Assembly: GCA_021234155.1 (NCBI GenBank)
Contig: JAJEKV010000050.1
Span: forward strand, 9,145,109 to 9,209,108
From: Isoetes taiwanensis
Taxonomy: Eukaryota; Streptophyta; Lycopodiopsida; Isoetales; Isoetaceae
Reading direction: 5' to 3'
Length of the DNA stretch: 64,000 bases
The notes below the pieces were generated by a model. It worked only from the letters and a program-made list of their open reading frames with translations. It had not been told where the DNA came from and did no database searches. This document shows, piece by piece, positions 13,837 to 24,272 of this stretch (position 1 is the first letter of the stretch; each line of letters begins with the position of its first letter). The position numbers and the translations under genes are program-made.

Positions 13837-14401
13837 CTGCATATGCAGGGGGAAAAAGTTAAGCATATCAGCAAGGCCACATGATGCAAAGTATCTATAA
13901 GATACCATGAAACAGATCCAAACATGAGAAGAGTAGGACAAAAGATACGTAAAACATATCTAGAACGCGAGCAAGATGAGCGATAGAACAATATTGGAAC
14001 AATGGTATTAAGAAATGACCTGAAAGATGTTTTGAATCATTTTAGAAAACTTGATATGTGTAAGAAATTAGGGCAGCTCCATCCTTTCTGGGACATGCCA
14101 AACACGACTGCAGAAACCCTAACTGTAGATACAGAACTTCAAATAAACTTAACATGCTGACTCAGCAGTAGACCAATAATGCTTGTTGACATTTTGTCAA
14201 TACCAACAATTTCTTTCGCATACAGTGTCCAGGATCGATTGCTTGAGCTGCTCTACCCGACAGCTCTCAATTTCTTTGGCCTTCAACGAGGCTTTGATAC
14301 CCAAGGCGTCAAAATTGGTTTTTCAAAATCCGTATACAGGGGAGTTTTTTGCCACCCCTTGAACGCAGATAGCATACCCCCATACATGAGTGAATCCCCC
14401 T
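13837..14401. other. Intergenic or internal TE sequence, copy A
   Basis: No gene recognised. Most of it is likely the leader of the minus-strand LTR element whose primer site lies at 14402-14412. Part of it (about 14048-14200) is the unit that occurs twice in copy B. Confidence 0.35.
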
Positions 14402-14640
14402 TGCTGATACCATGTTAGAAACTAAAAATATACAAAAATTTGTATTGATGAGAGTTAATCCAAATAGCCTGGATTGTGGCTTTACATAGTGAGTGAAGAG
14501 ATGCCAATTGCATCTCTTCATAAATGGACACATTCCACATCTCTTCATAGATGGACACATTCCACATCATCATGTCCCTTGGAATGGATTGACGATGGGT
14601 CCAAGCACAATATGATTTGTGTTTGTTTAGGGAGATTAAA
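14402..14640 (-). mobile_element. LTR fragment with tRNA primer site, copy A
   Basis: On the minus strand an LTR-like end ...TTTCTAACA (14413) is followed at zero spacing by TGGTATCAGCA (14412-14402), the expected place and near-sequence of an initiator-Met primer binding site. The LTR carries a 28-bp tandem repeat (CATCTCTTCATARATGGACA...) at about 14510-14568. The distal LTR boundary is uncertain: a TGTTAG...CTAACA pairing would end at 14717, but kinase-derived sequence starts near 14640. No partner LTR was found, so this is a fragment. Confidence 0.55.
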
Positions 14641-14772
14641 CAGGTCTCTGTCCGAGCATATGCTTCACAATAAACTTTGTCGGTGACAAGGAGATCCAAG
14701 GGGCTTCTTGGCTAACAGTGATACCCTCAAAATTGTTGTCCTTGACAAGTGTTGCTATCTCAGCCATTGATT
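14641..14772 (-). pseudogene. Duplicated 3' end of the kinase gene
   Basis: Positions 14706-14772 repeat 14872-14942, part of the kinase C-terminal coding region, in direct orientation with an 11-bp indel and a spacing of about 168 bp. Read in the kinase frame the repeat gives ...KDNNFEGITVSQEA..., a plausible paralogous ending that stays open to about 14640. The annotated kinase runs into this repeat out of frame and stops at 14755. Confidence 0.6.
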
Positions 14773-17049
14773 ATAACCAAAATTAACCCAAAATTTTTTG
14801 GTCACATTAACCCACATCCCGCTTGAGATATACGGAGTTCCGATACGTGATACGATTGACAAGTCTTTGGCTAACAGTGATAGCATAGTGATACCCTTAA
14901 AATTGTTGTCCTTGACAAGTGTTGCTATCTCAGCCATTGATGTTAAACCTTGGAAGATAAAAACCTTGGAACGTGGAACATCTGCTTTCAAATATACACG
15001 GGAAGGAATCCAAAATTGATCGAATAAATCCCTCGCCTCTCCAATTGATTCTATTGAAAGCTCTAATAATGATAGAGCAATCTGAAAACCAGGCAGCGTT
15101 TTTCGGAGCTGCTTCAGGATGCGAACAACGTTTTCAATTTTATAGCTGGACATAAGAAAAACGCCATTGAAGATTGGGTATACCTTAAGAAAATCCAGTA
15201 AATATTCAGTTTTTGACGCCATTTGTTGCATTGCAGCTGTTTCATCTGATGGCATATATAAGCCAAGCATAAGATTCAACTTTTGTCCTTCATCTAGTAG
15301 CCGTTTAAATGGTGAAAGTACTTTCTCTGCTTCTTTGTAAACCCAATCTCTTCCAGGGTTACCAAGTTCACCACTGTCAAGGCATAATGCAAAAGGAAGT
15401 ACGTCAACTACAGTAATATCATCAAAACGAAGAATTTTTGCCACAGGCAGAGCAGGAGAATACGAAGCCTCATACCGAGGCATGACAGGAGCACTGCATT
15501 TGTTCAATCTACTTAGGGAGTCCAATTGGGATTTTAACTTTGCTGTTTCATCAATTGAAATCTGCATCTCACTTTCCTCAACCAAAAGCTTTTCCTTGAT
15601 AATCCACAATTCCTCGCATATGTCTGCAAATGTGGGTCGATCATTAGCATCGTCCTCCCAACAATCGAGTAACATATCCTTTAGTCTGCCTGGAACGTCC
15701 TTTTCCACCAGTTTCTTTTTCAGTCCATCTTGTACCTGCTTCATTTTCATTTTGTCAAATGACCTTATGTGGTCCAAACGTTCTCCAGTAAGGATTTGAG
15801 AGCACACCATGGCAAAACTATATACATCTATTTTCATGTTGTAGTTGCTCAATCCTTTTAACACTTCTGGAGCCATGTATAGAAGTGTGCCTGTCATCTT
15901 GGTATTTGAACCTGTGGCAAAGTCTGATTTTGAAATACCAAAGTCAGCTAGCTTTATAAGGAGACTATCATCATCTGTTTTCTTTACTAAGATATTAGAA
16001 GGCTTCATATCTCTATAAATCACTTTGCTATCATGTAGATGCTTCATGCCTTTTGCAATTTGCAATATGATATCGACTGACTTTAGAAGAGGTATTATTT
16101 GCTGTTTTTTTATAAAGACTCCCAAATCTGTGCTCATGAGCTCTAAAACAAGGCATTTTTTTGTAGTTGTTGTGATCCCAAGATCATCATGGCCTAAAGT
16201 ATCCTTCTTCTCACATTGGCCTAGTAATTGCACAATGTGAGATGAATCAGTGGCCATCATTTTCCTGAATACTTCGACTTCATTTTCAAAAGCCTGCTTG
16301 TCTTCGCTTGCCGACTCTTTCACAGCCACAGGAATTTCACACCAAGATGCTTTTCTGACTTCTCCAAAGCTTCCTTTTCCCAATTTCTGACCAAAGGATA
16401 GATCCTTACAATCAATGCAACAAATTCCTGCTTCTATTCTTGGGATTAAACTATTAAGAACAAATTCTCTGGAGAGATTCTTAAATCTATGGAACGATTT
16501 TAAGCTCTTTAGCAATGCAAGCTTGTCTTGCTCCCAAGCCCATCTAAGGGTTGTTTGCAAAGCTCTGCAGTCAACCTCTACCTTATATTTTATCTGATCC
16601 ATCAATTCTGCTTTTAACTCTAGTTTGGCCTCTTCAAAGTTGGAATTATTGCAAAGTTTAGATCTTCGGATGTGTTGTGAGATTAAACGGTTAATCATTT
16701 GGCAGCATCTCCTTGTGTCATCAATTATTTCACGAAATTGACCAAAAGTGCCCACAATCATGAAAAACTCACCTGCAGAAGGGTTGTCTGCTGCGCAGAG
16801 CTGAACGATCTTCATGCCATTTTGCAATAGTTTAAGCACCTCCATTCCTGCTGTCGCAGCTGCGAGACCGAGTCTTTGGTCTGCAAAAGGGCCGATCCAT
16901 TGCTCAACATACTGGGCCACTGAATAAAGCAGAGATTTGAGCACAAGGCATTGGTTTCTATAAATTAAATCGCTCTTGCTTAGAGGAGTGTCGATGTTGG
17001 AAGGCAAGGCCATCAATTCTTTCGCCCATTCATAATGTTGGCCGGCCAT
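14755..17049 (-). CDS. TKL-type protein kinase with N-terminal helical and C-terminal alpha/beta domain
   Basis: Single-exon protein of 764 residues, probably cytosolic because no signal peptide or membrane helix is visible. An ORF scan extends 13 codons further, but that start is GTG. The first ATG gives MAGQHYEWAKEL. Residues 1-205 are helix-rich and recall the helical N-terminal modules of MLKL-like and RPW8-like plant proteins (inference only). The kinase domain spans about 218-487: GKGSFGEV loop (224-231), VAVK lysine (244), YRDMKPSN catalytic loop (345-352, YRD in place of HRD), DFG (369-371) and APE (393-395). All catalytic residues are present, so it should be active. A linker leads to about 537-750, an alternating strand/helix region of unknown family. 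The last residues derive from a local tandem duplication. Copy B holds a broken version. Confidence 0.9.
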   Translation of the reverse strand: MAGQHYEWAKELMALPSNIDTPLSKSDLIYRNQCLVLKSLLYSVAQYVEQWIGPFADQRLGLAAATAGMEVLKLLQNGMKIVQLCAADNPSAGEFFMIVGTFGQFREIIDDTRRCCQMINRLISQHIRRSKLCNNSNFEEAKLELKAELMDQIKYKVEVDCRALQTTLRWAWEQDKLALLKSLKSFHRFKNLSREFVLNSLIPRIEAGICCIDCKDLSFGQKLGKGSFGEVRKASWCEIPVAVKESASEDKQAFENEVEVFRKMMATDSSHIVQLLGQCEKKDTLGHDDLGITTTTKKCLVLELMSTDLGVFIKKQQIIPLLKSVDIILQIAKGMKHLHDSKVIYRDMKPSNILVKKTDDDSLLIKLADFGISKSDFATGSNTKMTGTLLYMAPEVLKGLSNYNMKIDVYSFAMVCSQILTGERLDHIRSFDKMKMKQVQDGLKKKLVEKDVPGRLKDMLLDCWEDDANDRPTFADICEELWIIKEKLLVEESEMQISIDETAKLKSQLDSLSRLNKCSAPVMPRYEASYSPALPVAKILRFDDITVVDVLPFALCLDSGELGNPGRDWVYKEAEKVLSPFKRLLDEGQKLNLMLGLYMPSDETAAMQQMASKTEYLLDFLKVYPIFNGVFLMSSYKIENVVRILKQLRKTLPGFQIALSLLELSIESIGEARDLFDQFWIPSRVYLKADVPRSKVFIFQGLTSMAEIATLVKDNNFKGITMLSLLAKDLSIVSRIGTPYISSGMWVNVTKKFWVNFGYNQWLR

Positions 17050-18099
17050 TGAAAGAGATAATAGAGAACGCTGAAATTTTGCTTTCACAAAGTGCGAGTC
17101 ATGCTAAGGTGGGGTCCCCGTCATTGGTGATAGTTAAAATAGAGGCAATAGTTGACTCATTCTTTTGGTTAGGTGGCATCACCTGCTTGGTTTAAGATTT
17201 GTCTTGGATGGCGCATACGTGGCCCAATGCTGGTGTTGCCCTAATCCACAATGGCTCGCTTGTTTCTGCGAATGGCTTGCCCTATTCTTAGTTATGGTGG
17301 GAGGAGTTGCACCGATGGTTATGGCTGTTGTCATCCTTGGCGCCTTCTTGAACAATGCTTATTCCATGGTTTTCGAATTTATCTGAGGATTTTTAAGGGT
17401 AAAAACCATGGTTCTCGAGGATTTCCGCGCCTCTTGGCATGATTCCCTCCAAATTTGAATGATTTTCATGCATTTGGTTCTTATTTGGCATGATCTAAGC
17501 TGCAAATCCTCAGGATCGTTGACATGGAAGCCAGTCCTGAACCTTTGATCTTTGTTTCTTTGCTTGCAATGCAAGTATAAATTGATTGCATGGCCCCTTT
17601 GGAAGTTCATGCTTCCTCCTGTATCCTTTTGTGGCGCCTGTTATGAGTCTCCAGCTTCTGTTTGCGGCATTAGGAGAAGAGGTAAGCTCTCAAACTTTTA
17701 GTCTAATTCATTTGATTCAAGCATGAAATCTGATTCATTCTCATGATTATCTATTGCAGGTCCTCAACGAATCTTAGAGCAAGGGTGAAGATGCTAATGA
17801 AGCTCCTCCTATGCTCCTATAGGAAGAGCAAGTCTTCCGGAACCTCTTATTGCGGTAGCTTAAACCAACAAATGCTGTTAAAACGAAAGTTGGCCTTATT
17901 TTGAGCATGGGAAGGTAGAGGTAAAGCTTCAGAGATTTGTTTTCAATATTAATATGGAATTCAGGCTTAAATGCATGCATTACGATCTTTGCTCTCGATG
18001 CATGCGGTGAATGAGCTTTAGAAGTTCATGCTTATTCTTTTATCTATCTAATAAGTTTGGTAGTTGTTTTCTCATTTTACGCTTCTTGATTGGTATTTG
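17050..18099. other. Kinase 5' flank A and non-coding transcript-like region
   Basis: This is the upstream region of the copy A kinase; its proximal part recurs at 61610-61700 in copy B. I see no convincing TATA box on the minus strand. On the plus strand, AGAGGTAAGC at about 17680 and CTATTGCAG ending at 17760 form a good intron pair of about 78 bp, so a spliced non-coding transcript is possible. The short ORFs here do not resemble proteins. Confidence 0.4.
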
Positions 18100-18344
18100 C
18101 ATGTCCATATTCGTTGATTCCTTTTCATATTCATTCATTCCTTTGGGAAATTCTAATTAACTCTTTCATCTAAATATTCCTGCTTATGTTCTTTTATTTT
18201 CGTTCCTAAATGGACTTGAGAACATGTCCATATTCACTCATTCCTTTTCATATTCATTCATTCCTTTGGGAAATTCTGATTAATTTTTTCATCTAAATGT
18301 TCCTGCTTATATTCTTTTATTTTCGTCCTAAATGGAACCTAAGC
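18100..18344. repeat. 123-bp direct tandem repeat, two units, copy A
   Basis: The unit starting CATGTCCATATTC at 18100 recurs at 18223 with few changes (...TTCATTCATTCCTTTGGG...). Copy B has the same pair at about 62688 and 62811, so the repeat is older than the segmental duplication. Confidence 0.9.
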
Positions 18345-18784
18345 AAGTAATCTCTTAGCTTCAAAATTCAATTTGGCTTGTTCAAGATGGAACACGATCT
18401 GATTTTGCCTTAGATTACGTGGTAGATTCTAATGCCCATAAATGCACCCCTGTTTTTGATATCGGATGTTAAGGTTGTATTCAGTCGGTTTTTTTTCAAA
18501 GACTCTTGCTTTATCTAATCGATAGCTTATTGTGCGGGTCTCCAATGTTCCTAACTTCAACCAAGAAAAGCAATATTGAAGCCGTCTCTATTTCTGTGAT
18601 TGGCATGCCCTATGAACCAACTGATTTTGTAAACTCATCTGCAAATTGCATGGTAACCATGGACTCCCTTTTATGAAGATTGCAGGTAGAACATCTTAAC
18701 AATGTGGACTTTGAGACAAATCATTTATGCACAATATGAAATTGTGCTTATAGAAATGAATTCTGCACAATATGAAATTGTGTT
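18345..18784. other. Intergenic, with paired short palindromes
   Basis: No gene seen. CACAATATGAAATTGTG, an imperfect palindrome, occurs twice (about 18730 and 18767) and again in copy B. Confidence 0.4.
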
Positions 18785-19177
18785 TTAGCAATTTGAAGTG
18801 TTGTCCTTTGAATTGAGGCATATGTTAGGTTGCTTAATGTTGAAGCTTAGTTCATTTTGTTTATCGTTATTCTTTGTCTTTGATATTTCTGCACAGTAAA
18901 TGATTCGAACTTTGGAGGCAATCTCGTTGATCATAACACAAGGCATTATATTTTGATTGACAAGATTTTGTTGTTTGTTTACAGATGCAAGCAGACGATG
19001 GCAATTTGCTAGTAATCTGGTCAATAGGGGTTCAATTTCTTCTAAGTCATGATCCAAGTAATAAATAATCAAGTAGTTCCTAGTAAGTGTATACAGGAAA
19101 TCCTTTAATTTTGTAAGATATTTACTATCACCATTTAGGAACTCAAATGTGTCAATTGGTTCTAAAGTTACCGCCAT
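18785..19177 (-). CDS. Hypothetical ORF of 130 codons, copy A
   Basis: Opens MAVTLEPIDTFEFLNGDSKY and continues through a segment rich in Leu and Tyr to ...LDHDLEEIEPLLTRLL.... No family recognised. The first 56 or so residues are identical in copy B (63449-63766), after which copy B diverges through small indels. Conservation between copies says little, because the surrounding non-coding DNA is conserved as well. It may be a remnant or a chance ORF. Confidence 0.3.
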   Translation of the reverse strand: MAVTLEPIDTFEFLNGDSKYLTKLKDFLYTLTRNYLIIYYLDHDLEEIEPLLTRLLANCHRLLASVNKQQNLVNQNIMPCVMINEIASKVRIIYCAEISKTKNNDKQNELSFNIKQPNICLNSKDNTSNC

Positions 19178-19939
19178 TCTAGTTACAGGTTGTCACCAAG
19201 TCTTCATCACCTTCCCACCATGCAGATGCATTTCATCGCCATGCCATAATCATCGCCTCACCATTAAGGATCTTTGCCTCACATGAACAGTGGACTGCTC
19301 AGGGATCTGCTTTCCATGGCCTCCAGCTGCTGTTGCGCTGCCATCGAGGGGGTCCGCCTTGGGCTGTATCTCCTCATGGTGCATTTGGTCCTTGCCATAT
19401 CTTACGGTTAAAAAGCGGATTACGTTCGATCAAGAGAGAGAAGGATTTAGGTAAGGTTGGGGAAATGAGGTGGCAAGAAGGTATTTAAAAAGGAAGATGC
19501 TCTAGGGAATATTCTCTTATCATTAATAGGCCTATTAATTAGCCCTCTTTATTAATTACCTTAATATATCCATTTATTAGTATATACTTAATCTTTGTAT
19601 TATACTATAATTTCGAATTTTTCCTAATGGTTTGAAGTGTTAATTATGAATTTGCGCCATTTTTCACCCAGGTCTCGGATTGGCATGATTCTTCGACCTA
19701 TTTTGGATGAAATTTGTTGCTAATGCATAATTTCCACTCCAATTTTACTAGAATGTTAATTTGACTCATTCGTTTTCCCCATCTAACAACTTAGCCTATT
19801 CTTACAAACCCACTACCTAGGAAAAATGTTTCCCCTATTTTGGGGTTCCAAGGTGGAAATTTTCATTCCACCTTACTAGGCCTGTTAGATTATTACTAAG
19901 GACATGATCGAGTGCTAGTTCTGGTCAACCAATAACATT
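19178..19939. other. Intergenic and leader of an LTR element
   Basis: Positions 19178-19411 close the visible part shared with copy B. From about 19480 the sequence is AT-rich. The last 250 bases resemble the leader that follows the primer site of the element at 29959-29970, so this is probably the 5' internal part of a minus-strand LTR element of the same family. Confidence 0.45.
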
Positions 19940-20640
19940 GCTCGATACCATTGTGATGCTCCCTACTAAATATCTGGCTAGGCCATACACTCGGTAGAAA
20001 ATCCCCATCCAGGTCCTTCGACCGCCGACGGGCCTTCCGTCTCTCTCCCCGGGATCTGGGATGGCCGTAGTGCGGGAAGGGGACTGAAAGGTGTCTTGCC
20101 GCCCCTCCCCTATGGGCTCCTATCACAGCCGGAAGCATAAACAACGTCGAGAACTAGCAATAGCAATACATCATACTACCTCAAAGGGTAGCCCATCCAC
20201 ATATCCATAAGCGCAAAGAAGATAAAATATGCCGTAAAACATGAGAGCTCCTCGCATGGCTCAGGCTTCGTGGGAGGTCGGCCGGCCAACTAGGCCTCAA
20301 GATAAAGCGGAGGCAGAAGTCATAACAATGGCGAGGGTGGCATGAGACAATGGCTAGGGTTGACCACTCCATCCGCCCCTCACATGCATACTTTGCGCAG
20401 TAGGCTAGATCGAGGGCTCGACATGACTCTAGCCTTCCGGATACGCAATCCCATGGTATCACCCATCGGGACTACTTCAGGTTGCATCTCCCCGGTCCGT
20501 CGAGGCAGGAAGGGTTGCATCTCCCCTTCCCGGGGTCTAGAGGTTCCACGTGCGGCTAGAGAATCGTGGCGGCACCACGCGATTTCGTACCGACTTAACC
20601 CCCAAAACAGGAGCCAAGCCGACACTTGCAACTCCTGAGA
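19940..20640 (-). mobile_element. Truncated LTR of the same family as 29972-31511
   Basis: On the minus strand the LTR ends ...GAGCATCACA at 19952, followed by TGGTATCGAGC (19950-19940), a primer site that appears to have lost an A within CAG. Blocks such as ccactccatccgcccctc (20365) and ggttgcatctcccc (20479) match 30367 and 30469 in the LTR downstream. The far end is cut off at about 20640, where a fragment of the kinase 5' end begins. Short ORFs inside are LTR sequence, not genes. Confidence 0.7.
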
Positions 20641-20710
20641 GGCATTCATAATGTTGGCCCATTCATAATGTTGGCCGGCCATTGAAGGAGATAAAGAGAA
20701 TGCTGAAATT
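20641..20710 (-). pseudogene. Kinase N-terminal fragment (type B)
   Basis: ATTCATAATGTTGGCC, which encodes the HYEW region of the kinase N-terminus, occurs twice in tandem. It is followed by the start-codon region and 5' flank in the version found on the copy B kinase (...GAAGGAGATAAAGAGAATGC...). Nothing else of the kinase is attached. Confidence 0.75.
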
Positions 20711-21330
20711 TTGCTTTCACAAAGTGGAATAAGAATACTACATTTTTCGCCGCGTCACGACTTTTTCGCGACGTCATCGACTTTTTGGATCGGTGTTGGC
20801 GTGGAAGGGCATCAAACCCTTGATTTTTTGAAGTATATAGAAACCTACTCCACGGAAGGTTTGGAAGAAACTGGCGGCGCCACTCTTCGGCCGTGGCGGC
20901 CAGGGTTTCTTCGAGAAACCCACGGTGGCGTAGGTTTTCTATCTGTGACTTCTCGCACCCACCGATTCCCCCAAATTCATGTTTGATCTTGCAAATCCGG
21001 CTGCAGAGATGAAGAATGCATCAGATAATATAAAGATGAAGAATGCAAAACATACTCTTAACCATCATTCAAATAAATTGGGATTATGTCTTAATTTTGG
21101 GACAAATTTTATATTGCATGTTTTTAGTAGCATATTCAAATTCACAAATTTCATGTCAAAAGTATGAAAACGTAATAACATATTACTTAGAAAATAGACA
21201 ATATTTCACAATATAGCACCTCAATGAGTTATTAACTTTTCCTTTGGCACCTCCAATGAGTTTCGCAAATGGAACATCATAATAAGAAAAAAGATAGAAT
21301 TACAATTTTTGTCCACCCATTATCCCAGCA
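20711..21330. repeat. Kinase 5' flank of type B, detached from a gene
   Basis: Matches 60930-61575, which lies directly upstream of the copy B kinase. It contains CGCCGCG/CGACTTTTT motifs near 20750 and ...GATGAAGAATGCA... repeated around 21010-21045. Here it follows only a short fragment of the kinase. Homology ends near CCCAGCAA at 21330. Confidence 0.8.
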
Positions 21331-22047
21331 ACTTGCATAGCTCATTTTTGAGATTGATGGTTCAAAAATCATCCTAGCATACATATAATAGCACCATGTA
21401 GCATTTCCATCAAAGCTACAAAGACCACAAAAACAAGTATTAATTTTTCAAAATTGGCATGAAAAATGAAACTCACAATTAAGAAGTTGGTTGGTAAGAA
21501 GAGACGAGCTGCCCAAAAAAAAAAAGGTCTCTAAGTTAGTGCCATATCACACTTTCAAACTAGAAGATATAGTGCCAATACCAAACATGTTTCTGATTCC
21601 TATATATAAGTTCCAATTAGCCATGCACAGCTAGAATGGTTTAAAAAATGTATGTGTGCTTCTGCTCTAACACATATAAAACATATAAAAAATTTTAAAT
21701 GGATAACATATTTTTTATTAGGTCTATTTTATTGTGCAATGCAAAAGTGTTCTAGTTTACCTTAAAAGTAAGCTAAAAGAGCTCATACATTCGAGCAATT
21801 TGGTTCGGCGATTTGATTCACCTATAAACACCCAAAAATCTTTGATTTAACTCAAAAATAACTAAAGACAAAAAGACTTGAAAATAGCTAGAAGTACACG
21901 CTTGGCGTGGTGGAATGCCATATACAATAACACCAAAATTAAAATTAGCTTCAATTTCTGAGAAGAAATCCTTTTTCTGCGGATACATCAAAAGTTAGTA
22001 TCCAAAGCAATAAGGAAAAACAAAAAAAAAAAAAAAGACACGGGCGC
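21331..22047. other. AT-rich intergenic stretch
   Basis: No gene, RNA or mobile-element boundary recognised. An A-run lies at about 22021-22036. Confidence 0.4.
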
Positions 22048-22591
22048 TCATATTATCGTACTAATGCGCCACAAGAGTATTACGGATGAATGTGAACCCT
22101 TACTTTCTGTATTAAGACCAGATGAAGCATTCATTTCTGTGATAGTAAAAATCCATGAATAGAGAGTGTGCAACTCCTCTGCTCTGCCAGTTGCAGCAGA
22201 CAACCCAACGTACAGAGAGTCGTTTTTGACAAAAAAACTTCGCAGATCTATCTTTGCCGAGATCACTGGCGTAGCAGGACGTTGGTAGCTTTCATTGGCC
22301 AGCCTTAACTCAAGCATCTCTGTTCCGCCATCATAATCGATCCATGCTCGCTTCTTAACGTCAGTAAGCTGTGCACTGTGATTTGTAATAGAACTCATGC
22401 TATTTAAATCTATCCCAACATGATCGCCCGGAGGAGGCCGTCGGATCTGTTTGTGCCAAGAAAGGATTGTCTTTATTTCGATCCAAGCCTCCAAGCAGAC
22501 ATTTTGGGGGCTGAGTCGTGGATGATAGGCTTTCTATTGGTGAAAAAAAAAGAGAGAAAAAAATAAAAGATGCACAAAGTTCAAACTTCAA
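22048..22591 (-). pseudogene. L-type (legume) lectin domain remnant with possible signal peptide
   Basis: L-type lectin domains bind sugars and form the extracellular part of lectin receptor kinases or soluble lectins. The minus-strand stretch 22494-22048 reads HVGIDLNSM, then AWIDYDGGTEMLELRL, then SLYVGLSAATGRAEELHTLY and SWIFT. This is the C-terminal half of the legume-lectin fold in its normal order. Upstream, at 22591 in another frame, MKFELCASFIFFSLFFSP looks like a signal peptide. The N-terminal half of the lectin (metal-binding region) is missing, and no kinase or membrane segment follows. It is best read as a truncated, frame-shifted gene remnant. An intron joining the two pieces cannot be excluded. 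Confidence 0.7.
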
Positions 22592-23798
22592 GAAACACGT
22601 GCGTGAAATTCAAATTTAGAAAATACCTTTTGTGCTTCTCTTTTGTGCTTTCTCTTGTAGGTTCTTGCTCGATCCATGGCTTCCCCTTTCATCCTTTCAC
22701 CCTGCACATGTGATCCTTTGATTCGTCATCAACCGTGCTACTTGGATTCGTGCTTGGGTAGGCACCTTCGTTGCTGATTCCAGAGCTTCAGATGGTCCTT
22801 TCGGCATTTGTTCTTGAGGAAGTTTTACTATATGGCTCTTCTGCTAATTCAAAGCTCCATTCCATCTCTGTGCTCACTAATCTGACAAAGGTAAGCTCTA
22901 TTTCGATCTGCCCACTTCTTATAAAATATTTTTGAATACTCTACGCCTGTAAAAGTTCTCGACTATTTTTTCGCACTTAATCCAAGATTCTTAGTCCCAC
23001 GATCTAAATCGAAAGCCAATAAGCTATTCGAACTCCTCTGCTGGGGGCTGTGCGAGGAAGAAGAAGCGAGATTCGTTCTAGATATCATCGAGCAAAATCC
23101 GTCATTGATTTTGCTTAGCGAACAAATTAAATGCGAGCAGACCCATTTGAGCAAAATTCATCGAGCAAATAAATCGAAAGCAAAATCCCTTCTAAACGGA
23201 TGCGGAGCCTCTTACCGAAAAAGATAAAACTCCTAGTTCTATTTGTTATACGGTTCCAATTATACAAATCCCTGTCATGATTATGTATGTCGATCGGAAT
23301 ACGGACACGAGCAGACCCATTCATCGGGGTTTTGTACCGAATCAATGATGAAATGAAGTGAAGTGAAGAGATTTACGTTATGGCGATTATTTTGGCGCTT
23401 GGCTTTCTGTCATAAAGACATCCTACTATAATCCCTAAGAAAATCGAGAGATCCATTTGGATTTGCTACGAGAGAATGTTGTTGTATAGTGCCCCAAAGC
23501 TTTTCAACACGAAAAGCTCGATGTTGTTTACGGGATGTTTGACACCATGTTCGCCAGTCCATATTTTCCCTTTCTAATTTCTTCTATTTTGAATTGCGAC
23601 AAGCAAGTTAAGTTGCGTGCTCAATCCTCCGAATTTCTTGCATGTCTTTGCGATTGGGCTTCTTCCTCATGCAAATATAATTGGTGATCCATAGTTTTAG
23701 ATCTTTGGGTTTGCAACCTAGTCAAGCATAAGAGGAATGTAAAACACGCTAAAAGCGTGATTTAGAAGGAGTGAATCATAAATCATGGTGAGCTTTGC
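22592..23798. other. Intergenic stretch, possible 5' region of an unknown gene
   Basis: No gene recognised. CAAAGGTAAGC near 22885 could be a plus-strand splice donor. The phrase GAGCAGACCCATT occurs twice (about 23136 and 23309), a minor direct repeat. Confidence 0.3.
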
Positions 23799-24272
23799 AT
23801 GCTTTATAGAATAGCATCGATCCGAGCCATCGGATCGCCATTAGGAAGGGGCGAGCTATTATATAAGGCCATTTCCTCTTTCCGGACTGGTTATCGGCGT
23901 CTTCTCACGGTAGCTCTTCTTCTATTCTCGTTGCTTTCAATCTTCCTCTTTCAATCCTTTTCTTCATACTCTACCATGATCCCATCTTCTTTCTTCTTAC
24001 ATTCTCGTTGCTTTCAATCTTCATCTTTCCATCCTTTTCCTCATACTCTACCTGATCCCATCTTCCTTTCTAATCCTTTTATCCATGACTCTAGCATTCA
24101 ACTGCCAGATATGGCTTTCACATGTTTTGAAGCAATTTGGAGCAATCAACTGCGAGGTGTGGCTCTCAGCTTCTTCGGTATTTCTCATACATGGTTATTG
24201 CTAATTTCTTTTGGAAGCCATCTTTCTGATGTTTATAGCGATTTTAATTGGGCATTTGGTGGGACTCGATGA
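23799..24272 (+). CDS. Hypothetical ORF of 157 codons with internal tandem repeat
   Basis: Opens MLYRIASIRAIG and includes a Leu/Phe/Ser-rich middle that could be a membrane segment. The middle is encoded by a tandem repeat of about 75 bp (23919-23991 and 23992-24066). No family recognised. The pyrimidine-rich repeat would give Ser/Phe/Leu-rich peptide in any case, so a chance ORF is a serious alternative. Confidence 0.25.
   Translation: MLYRIASIRAIGSPLGRGELLYKAISSFRTGYRRLLTVALLLFSLLSIFLFQSFSSYSTMIPSSFFLHSRCFQSSSFHPFPHTLPDPIFLSNPFIHDSSIQLPDMAFTCFEAIWSNQLRGVALSFFGISHTWLLLISFGSHLSDVYSDFNWAFGGTR
23919..24066. repeat. Tandem repeat of about 75 bp, two units
   Basis: The block TATTCTCGTTGCTTTCAATC recurs after about 75 bases, and both units end in CTCTACC(AT)GATCCCATCTTC. 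Confidence 0.85.

Larger units (their letters stand above)
1..19411. repeat. Segmental duplication, copy A
   Basis: This block recurs in the same order and orientation at 34112-64000. Position 1 aligns with 34112 and position 19411 with 64000, the last base of the window, so neither outer edge of the duplication is visible. Long stretches match exactly, for example around 107-316 and 34220-34429, and around 11148-11528 and 44959-45339. The LINE, PPR remnant, LTR fragment and kinase occur in both copies. Copy A lacks the CACTA element present in copy B. The duplication could be a real tandem duplication or an assembly effect such as two haplotypes joined end to end. Confidence 0.95.

Noticed and set aside
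14413-14717. Complete LTR bounded by TGTTAG...CTAACA
   Set aside because: The right end lies within kinase-derived sequence, which also contains GGCTAACAGTGAT, so that boundary is probably coincidental.
17050-17088. Longer kinase start (MKAKF...)
   Set aside because: The codon is GTG, not ATG. The first ATG in frame is at 17047-17049, so the extra 13 codons are not used in a plant gene.
17165-17442. Cys/Trp/Val-rich plus-strand ORFs upstream of the kinase
   Set aside because: Frames are not kept in copy B and the residues look like chance translation.
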